From NCBI GenBank assembly GCA_029884455.1, contig JAOUHU010000001.1, positions 1 through 64,000 of the forward strand: DNA of 64,000 nucleotides, written 5' to 3'. The notes below the pieces were generated by a model that was not told the origin of the DNA, made no database searches, and saw only the letters and a program-made list of their open reading frames with translations. The stretch's first letter is position 1. Every line of letters starts with the position of its first letter. Origin of the DNA: Gammaproteobacteria bacterium (lineage in GTDB: Bacteria; Pseudomonadota; Gammaproteobacteria; Steroidobacterales; Woeseiaceae). Position numbers and translations under genes: made by a program. Positions 58,617 to 64,000 of this stretch are shown in pieces.

Positions 58617-60887
58617 ATGCATCTCAGTTTCCGGTGCCTGGCAATGTGCGGCATGCTCGCACTGTGCGCCTGCGCGGAAAAACCCGCATCGACTCCGCCA
58701 GAACCTGTTGTAGCGGAATTCGTGGGCCGTACGGCGTGCGTAAACTGTCATGCCTCTGAGAGTTCCGCGTGGACCGGTTCGCATCATGATCTCGCCATGC
58801 AGGAAGCCGATGAGACGACGGTGCTTGGTGACTTCGATAAGGCTGCATTCGATTACTACGGCAGCGAAACCCTTTTTTACAGGGATAACGGCCGCTTCAT
58901 GGTTCGTACTGCCAACGCCGGCGGACAAGCCGAAAATTTTCAGGTAACTCACACTTTCGGTATCAGTCCGCTACAACAGTACCTGGTCGAGTTGCCGCAT
59001 GGCCGGCTGCAGGCGTTGCCTTTTGCCTGGGATACACGAGCTGCATCCGAGGGTGGCCAGCGCTGGTTTCATTTGTATCCGCAAGAAAACATTGCGTCGG
59101 GCGATGAGCTGCACTGGACTGGCCGCCTGCAAAACTGGAACTACATGTGCGCTGAGTGCCACTCGACCAATCTGCGCGCGAATTATGATGCCGCCAGTGA
59201 CAGTTTTGCGACCTCCTGGTCCGAGATAGACGTTAGCTGCGAGGCCTGCCACGGGCCTGCATCGTTGCACGTTGCCGAGGCAAGTAACGGCAGTTTTTCT
59301 TCGAGCAAGGGCCTGCAGCTGAGTCTCGACGATCACGGTCGCGCAAGCTGGCAAATGAATATGCAGACCGGCATTGCCGAGCGCACCGAGCTGGCGTTGC
59401 TGCAAACCCGGCAGCCCGAGGCCTGCGGGCGTTGCCATTCTCGTCGTGGTGTCATTAGCAGCAATTATGAATTTGGCAAGCCCCTGGCGGACACGCACCG
59501 CGTGGCGCTGCTGGATTCGGAACTCTACTTTGACGATGGCCAGATTCGCGATGAAGTGTACGTATATGGCTCATTCGTACAGAGTCGTATGTACCGGGCC
59601 GGCGTTACCTGCAGCGACTGCCACGATCCGCATTCACTGCAGTTGTTGTCGGGGCCCGGGTCGGAGCCGAGCGACGTTTGCGCCCGCTGCCATCTGGCGG
59701 AAAAATTTTCCACCGCCACGCACCATCACCACGCTCAGGGCGATGTCGCCTGCGTCGACTGCCACATGCCGGCTCGCGACTACATGGTTATTGACCCGCG
59801 GCGCGATCACAGTTTTCGCGTACCGCGGCCTGATCTGAGCCTCGTCAGCAATGCACCGAATGCGTGCGGCAACTGTCATGCGGAGCGCGGCTCGGCATGG
59901 GCAGCAGCGGCGGCCAGTACCTGGTGGGGCACTCCCGCATCACATTTCGCAACCGCATTCGCGGCCGCACGTCAGGGGGCGGCAAACCCGGCCTTGCAGG
60001 CGGTGGCCGGCGATACCGGGTTGCCAGGCATTGTACGAGCGACCGCTCTGGCACGTTTCTCGACACCCCTCGCGCAGGCTGATGCCGTCGCAATCCAGAC
60101 TGGCCTCGCCGACCCGGATCCGATGTTGCGCATGGCCGCATTGCGGGCCGCGCGCTATTTGCCGCCGGATGCGCTGCTGCGACTTGCAACGCCGCTGCTC
60201 CGGGATGCAATACGCAGCGTGCGAATTGAGGCCACGCTGTCGCTCGCTACAGTGCACGAATATTTGTCCGGTAATTCCGGATTCGCTGCCGCGGCGAATG
60301 AATTCCGCGCGGCTCAGCGCGCGGTAACAAGCCAACCTGAAGGTCACATTGCGCTCGGCGATTTTGAGTCTGCGATGGGTAACCCGGAGCAGGCGGTGAA
60401 ACACTATGCGACGGCGCTCGCCATGGATCCGGGCTTTGTCGGCTCACGGCTCAATTACGCCGATGCGCTGCGGCGATTCGGTGACGAGCCTGGTGCTGAA
60501 GCATTGTTGCGGGGCGGGCTCGCACATGATCCCTCGAGTGCAGAACTGCACCATGCACTGGGCTTGTTGCTGGTGCGCACGGAACGAGCGGCAGACGGAT
60601 TGGCGGAATTGCGGCAAGCGGCCGAACTTGCGCCTGATAATCCCCGGTTTGCGTATGTATTCGGGGTCGCGTTGTACTCGCTGGGTGAGATTGACGCTGC
60701 ATTGCGCGCGTTGCATCAGGCCCGGCAACGATTTAGCCAGGACTTCGACATTGCCTGGGCGCTGGTGACCATGTCCCGGGACAGCGGTAATATCGAAGCC
60801 GCCAGGAAAATCGTCGATGAACTGGCGCAGCAATGGCCGGACAACGAAAATGTCAGCACTTTGCGCGATTCCCTCAGGTCTCCCTAG
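58617..60887 (+). CDS. Octaheme c-type cytochrome lipoprotein with HEAT-like and TPR domains
   Basis: 756 aa. Lipobox LALCAC (about residue 19), so probably anchored in the periplasm. Eight C-x-x-C-H heme motifs at about residues 41 (CVNCH), 178 (CAECH), 208 (CEACH), 270 (CGRCH), 332 (CSDCH), 355 (CARCH), 379 (CVDCH) and 417 (CGNCH). The layout resembles the cytochrome c554 family. After about residue 440 comes a helical repeat region of HEAT and then TPR type to the C-terminus. Such proteins carry electrons or act on small nitrogen or sulfur compounds. ATG 58617 has only a weak upstream AGGCG. Its stop shares CTAG with the TSUP stop. Confidence 0.85.
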   Translation: MHLSFRCLAMCGMLALCACAEKPASTPPEPVVAEFVGRTACVNCHASESSAWTGSHHDLAMQEADETTVLGDFDKAAFDYYGSETLFYRDNGRFMVRTANAGGQAENFQVTHTFGISPLQQYLVELPHGRLQALPFAWDTRAASEGGQRWFHLYPQENIASGDELHWTGRLQNWNYMCAECHSTNLRANYDAASDSFATSWSEIDVSCEACHGPASLHVAEASNGSFSSSKGLQLSLDDHGRASWQMNMQTGIAERTELALLQTRQPEACGRCHSRRGVISSNYEFGKPLADTHRVALLDSELYFDDGQIRDEVYVYGSFVQSRMYRAGVTCSDCHDPHSLQLLSGPGSEPSDVCARCHLAEKFSTATHHHHAQGDVACVDCHMPARDYMVIDPRRDHSFRVPRPDLSLVSNAPNACGNCHAERGSAWAAAAASTWWGTPASHFATAFAAARQGAANPALQAVAGDTGLPGIVRATALARFSTPLAQADAVAIQTGLADPDPMLRMAALRAARYLPPDALLRLATPLLRDAIRSVRIEATLSLATVHEYLSGNSGFAAAANEFRAAQRAVTSQPEGHIALGDFESAMGNPEQAVKHYATALAMDPGFVGSRLNYADALRRFGDEPGAEALLRGGLAHDPSSAELHHALGLLLVRTERAADGLAELRQAAELAPDNPRFAYVFGVALYSLGEIDAALRALHQARQRFSQDFDIAWALVTMSRDSGNIEAARKIVDELAQQWPDNENVSTLRDSLRSP

Positions 60888-61645
60888 ACGTAATTTTCGA
60901 GACCGTCAAAAATCAGCTTCACGCCGACCAAAAACAACAACACGTAAACCAATGCAAAGAAAAACCGGTCGCTGACCCGGCTATGTAGCCAGGCACCCGT
61001 GAGTACGCCGATCGGTGCCAGTATCACCAGCGCCGCCGAGGTCGCAAGATTGTCCGCAGTAAGCTGGCCCAGCCAGGCGTAAGGCAGCAGCTTGACGTAA
61101 TTGACGACAGCGAAGAAAGCGATCGCGGTTGCGGCAAAACCGGTGCGATCGAGCGGCCGTCTGAGCAGATACATGCTGATGGGCGGGCCGCCTGCATGGG
61201 CGACAAAACTCGTGAAGCCGGCGACCGATCCGCCGATCCAGCCGAAGGATTGCGGACAATTGCGCGGTGCGGCGTCGCGGTCGCGGAACTTGCTACTCCA
61301 GAAATGCAACGTAAAGGTGACGGCAACGGTGCCGACAATCAGCTTGACGATGGCCGCACTCAGGAATCCGAACAGCAGCGTACCGGCGATAATTCCGAGC
61401 AGCGACGCTGGCAATAGCACACGCAGTTCTGGCCAGTCCCAGCCGCCGCGAAACTTCCACACAGCGACGATATCCATGACGCACAGGATCGGCAGCAAGA
61501 CGGCCGCGGCCTGTATTGGCGAAATGACCAGCGCCATCAAGGGTACAGCGGCGGTGCCAAGACCGCCGCCAAAGCCGCCCTTGGAAATGCCAACCAACAG
61601 TACTGCCGGAATTGCAACCACGTAGAACCAGGGGTCCGTTATCAA
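60884..61645 (-). CDS. TSUP-family membrane permease (TauE/SafE-like)
   Basis: 253 aa with eight membrane helices. Family features: VGISKGGFGGGLGTAAVPLMA near the N-terminus and SFVAHAGGPPISMYLL in the second half. TTG 61645 (reading MITDPWFYVVAIP) is chosen because GAGAGGA lies 7 bases upstream; a GTG at 61678 would add 11 residues. TSUP proteins move sulfite, sulfonates or related anions. The gene is single and convergent with the octaheme cytochrome. Confidence 0.88.
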   Translation of the reverse strand: MITDPWFYVVAIPAVLLVGISKGGFGGGLGTAAVPLMALVISPIQAAAVLLPILCVMDIVAVWKFRGGWDWPELRVLLPASLLGIIAGTLLFGFLSAAIVKLIVGTVAVTFTLHFWSSKFRDRDAAPRNCPQSFGWIGGSVAGFTSFVAHAGGPPISMYLLRRPLDRTGFAATAIAFFAVVNYVKLLPYAWLGQLTADNLATSAALVILAPIGVLTGAWLHSRVSDRFFFALVYVLLFLVGVKLIFDGLENYV

Positions 61646-61721
61646 GCAAAGTCCTCTCGTTCGCGCCAGTGTACGCACGGCCGCGCCGCAAGTCTTACCG
61701 CGTTGTAGCTTTCGTGATTTA

Positions 61722-62141
61722 ATGTCGGCACATCAGAAAACCCCGATTTTCGTGAAACTAAGAATACGAGATAACTCAGTACGCCTGCGGCTCGAACGCG
61801 GCGAAGTCGACCTGCTGTGCGACCGAGGTTTGGTGTCGGCACGTACCGGCTTTCCCGGCGGACGAGAGTTTTGCTACGCGCTCGAAAGCAGCCCCGCAAG
61901 CGTCGAACCGGGAGCATCTTATTCTGACTCTACCTTGACAGTACGCTTGCCGGAAAGCGTGGTGCTGCGCTGGGCGAATTCGGAACAGGTGTCGATCGCC
62001 GGCGAGCAACGGCTGGATGACGGTTCGCTGCTCGGCATCCTGGTGGAGAAAGACTTTGCCTGCCTGGCTCCGCGCGCAGGCGAAGATGAAACCGATATGT
62101 ATCCGCATCCGGGGGCGGAGTCGCGTGAGGCCAGCTGCTGA
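61722..62141 (+). CDS. Small conserved protein of unknown function
   Basis: 139 aa. The N-terminal motif IFVKLRIRDNSVRLRLERGEVDLL is the notable feature: a strand-turn-strand with RIRDNSVRLRL, seen in a family of short proteins that I know only as DUFs of unknown role. Mostly beta with no signal peptide. The GTG at 61752 (VKLRIRD) is another possible start since relatives begin near there; ATG 61722 has no clear ribosome site. The stop overlaps the ATG of the next gene by one base, so they form an operon. Confidence 0.65.
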   Translation: MSAHQKTPIFVKLRIRDNSVRLRLERGEVDLLCDRGLVSARTGFPGGREFCYALESSPASVEPGASYSDSTLTVRLPESVVLRWANSEQVSIAGEQRLDDGSLLGILVEKDFACLAPRAGEDETDMYPHPGAESREASC

Positions 62142-62836
62142 TGGCTGCGTCGCGCTTCCCGGGATTCGAACCAGCGACGCTGGCGTTCCTGCGTGAACTC
62201 GACAGCAACAATAACCGGCCCTGGTTCCAGGCTAACAAGAGTCGCTATGAAGAGTTTGTGCTGGACGTTGCATTGCGGTTTATCCTGGCGATGCAGCAGT
62301 CCATGGCCGACATCGCGCCGCACTTTGTTGTTCAGGCAACCCGCGTTGGCGGTTCGCTGATGCGCATCTATCGGGACACGCGATTCTCAAACGCCAAAAC
62401 GCCGTACAAGACCAATATCGGCATCCAGTTTCGCCATGAACAGGCCAAGGACGTGCATTCACCGGGCTACTACGTACACGTCGATCCGCAGCAGGTGTTT
62501 CTGGGGGTGGGCATGTGGCGTCCGGAAGCGCAGCCATTGCGGGCAATTCGCGATCGTATCGCGGAGCGCCCGGCGGACTGGCAGCGTGTCGTCGGCGAGT
62601 CGAATTTCAAACGCCATTTTGACCTTGGTGGCGAAATGCTGACGCGACCGCCGCGCGGATTTAACAACGAGCATGCGTGCATAGCAGATATAAAGCGCAA
62701 GAGCTTCATCGCGGTTAAGGATTTGGCCGTGGATGACTGCCTGAACAAGCAATTTCAGGGCAAGGTTGAAACAGCATTTCGCGTCGGCTCGCCGTACATG
62801 CAATTTCTATGTAAAGCGGTTGGTGTGCCGTTCTAG
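62141..62836 (+). CDS. DUF2461-family protein
   Basis: 231 aa, full-length for the family (TIGR02453). It begins FEPATLAFLRELDSNNNRPWFQANKSRYEEFV, then has RIYRDTRFSNAKTPYKTNIGIQF, YYVHVDPQQVFLGVGMWRP and ends with the AFRVGSPYMQFL region. These are the best-conserved blocks. The function is unknown; the fold is alpha/beta and cytoplasmic. The ATG overlaps the previous stop by one base. Confidence 0.9.
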   Translation: MAASRFPGFEPATLAFLRELDSNNNRPWFQANKSRYEEFVLDVALRFILAMQQSMADIAPHFVVQATRVGGSLMRIYRDTRFSNAKTPYKTNIGIQFRHEQAKDVHSPGYYVHVDPQQVFLGVGMWRPEAQPLRAIRDRIAERPADWQRVVGESNFKRHFDLGGEMLTRPPRGFNNEHACIADIKRKSFIAVKDLAVDDCLNKQFQGKVETAFRVGSPYMQFLCKAVGVPF

Positions 62837-62844
62837 AGCAACCC

Positions 62845-64000
<1,156 letters not shown>

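Overview
The window is chromosomal DNA from a GC-rich gammaproteobacterium that is an aerobic heterotroph. This is inferred from gene content: biosynthetic arginine decarboxylase, RhlE, COX15, HemN, a Na+-pumping oxaloacetate decarboxylase, a TonB-dependent receptor, MmsA and acetoacetyl-CoA synthetase. A marine or benthic lineage such as the Woeseia-like Chromatiales relatives would fit, but that is a guess. I saw no rRNA, tRNA, CRISPR array, insertion sequence or prophage block. Genes are packed very tightly. No stretch over about 300 bases lacks a gene; the longest spacer is the 266 bp between rhlE and the fatty-acid hydroxylase gene (10783-11048).

Layout. 1-182: end of a CopA-type copper ATPase. 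241-2199: speA. 2218-5572: zinc or metal acquisition block (small Cys protein, outer-membrane porin, ZnuA-like binding protein, ZnuB-like permease) with no ATPase gene beside it. 5574-9423 (minus): envelope operon of an MscS-type channel, a lipoprotein and a periplasmic protein. 9526-10782 (minus): rhlE. 11049-13772: fatty-acid hydroxylase, OPA-family MFS transporter, HAD phosphatase. 13769-18711: M50 peptidase, small Cys-rich protein, steroid-5-alpha-reductase-like protein, DUF2235 hydrolase, META-domain protein, MTHFR. 18838-22576: TetR regulator with a matching operator before the next gene, a secreted small protein, a BASS transporter and an N-acyl-D-amino-acid deacylase-like enzyme. 22588-26439 (minus): acyltransferase and TonB receptor. 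26590: serine hydrolase.

27860-32416: MacAB-like efflux operon (adaptor, ATPase, two permeases). 32417-33669 (minus): methyltransferase and Lrp regulator. 33846-35587: NorC/NorB-like pair whose NorB lacks canonical ligands. 35685-37428: SH3 / Glu-Pro / collagen-like / S74-chaperone protein and a DUF4124 protein. 37442-41581 (minus): alpha/beta hydrolase, Omp85-like barrel, M28 peptidase. 41658-47562: oadG-oadA-oadB followed by two membrane or sugar-transfer genes. 47569-52771 (minus): apparent beta-alanine or dipeptide catabolic operon (omega-aminotransferase, MmsA, MBL hydrolase, M20 dipeptidase) with a divergent XRE-cupin regulator at 52925. 53518: branched-chain aminotransferase. 54514-56995 (minus): COX15 and HemN. 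57052: FMN alpha-hydroxyacid dehydrogenase. 58322: cold-shock protein. 58617: octaheme c cytochrome with TPRs. 60884-61645 (minus): TSUP permease. 61722-62836: two small conserved genes. 62845 to the end: acetoacetyl-CoA synthetase, cut off.

The most unusual items are: (i) the NorB-like subunit at 34253, in which by-eye alignment places Ile at the FeB glutamate and Met at a low-spin heme His; (ii) the modular collagen-like/S74 autoprocessing protein at 35685; (iii) the TetR circuit with twin operators and a near-leaderless mRNA; (iv) an OadA with a His-to-Gln change at a metal ligand; and (v) ten convergent gene pairs spaced from -4 to +16 bp, several sharing a CTAG or TTAG as both stop codons. 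All family assignments are from reading the sequence; no search was run.
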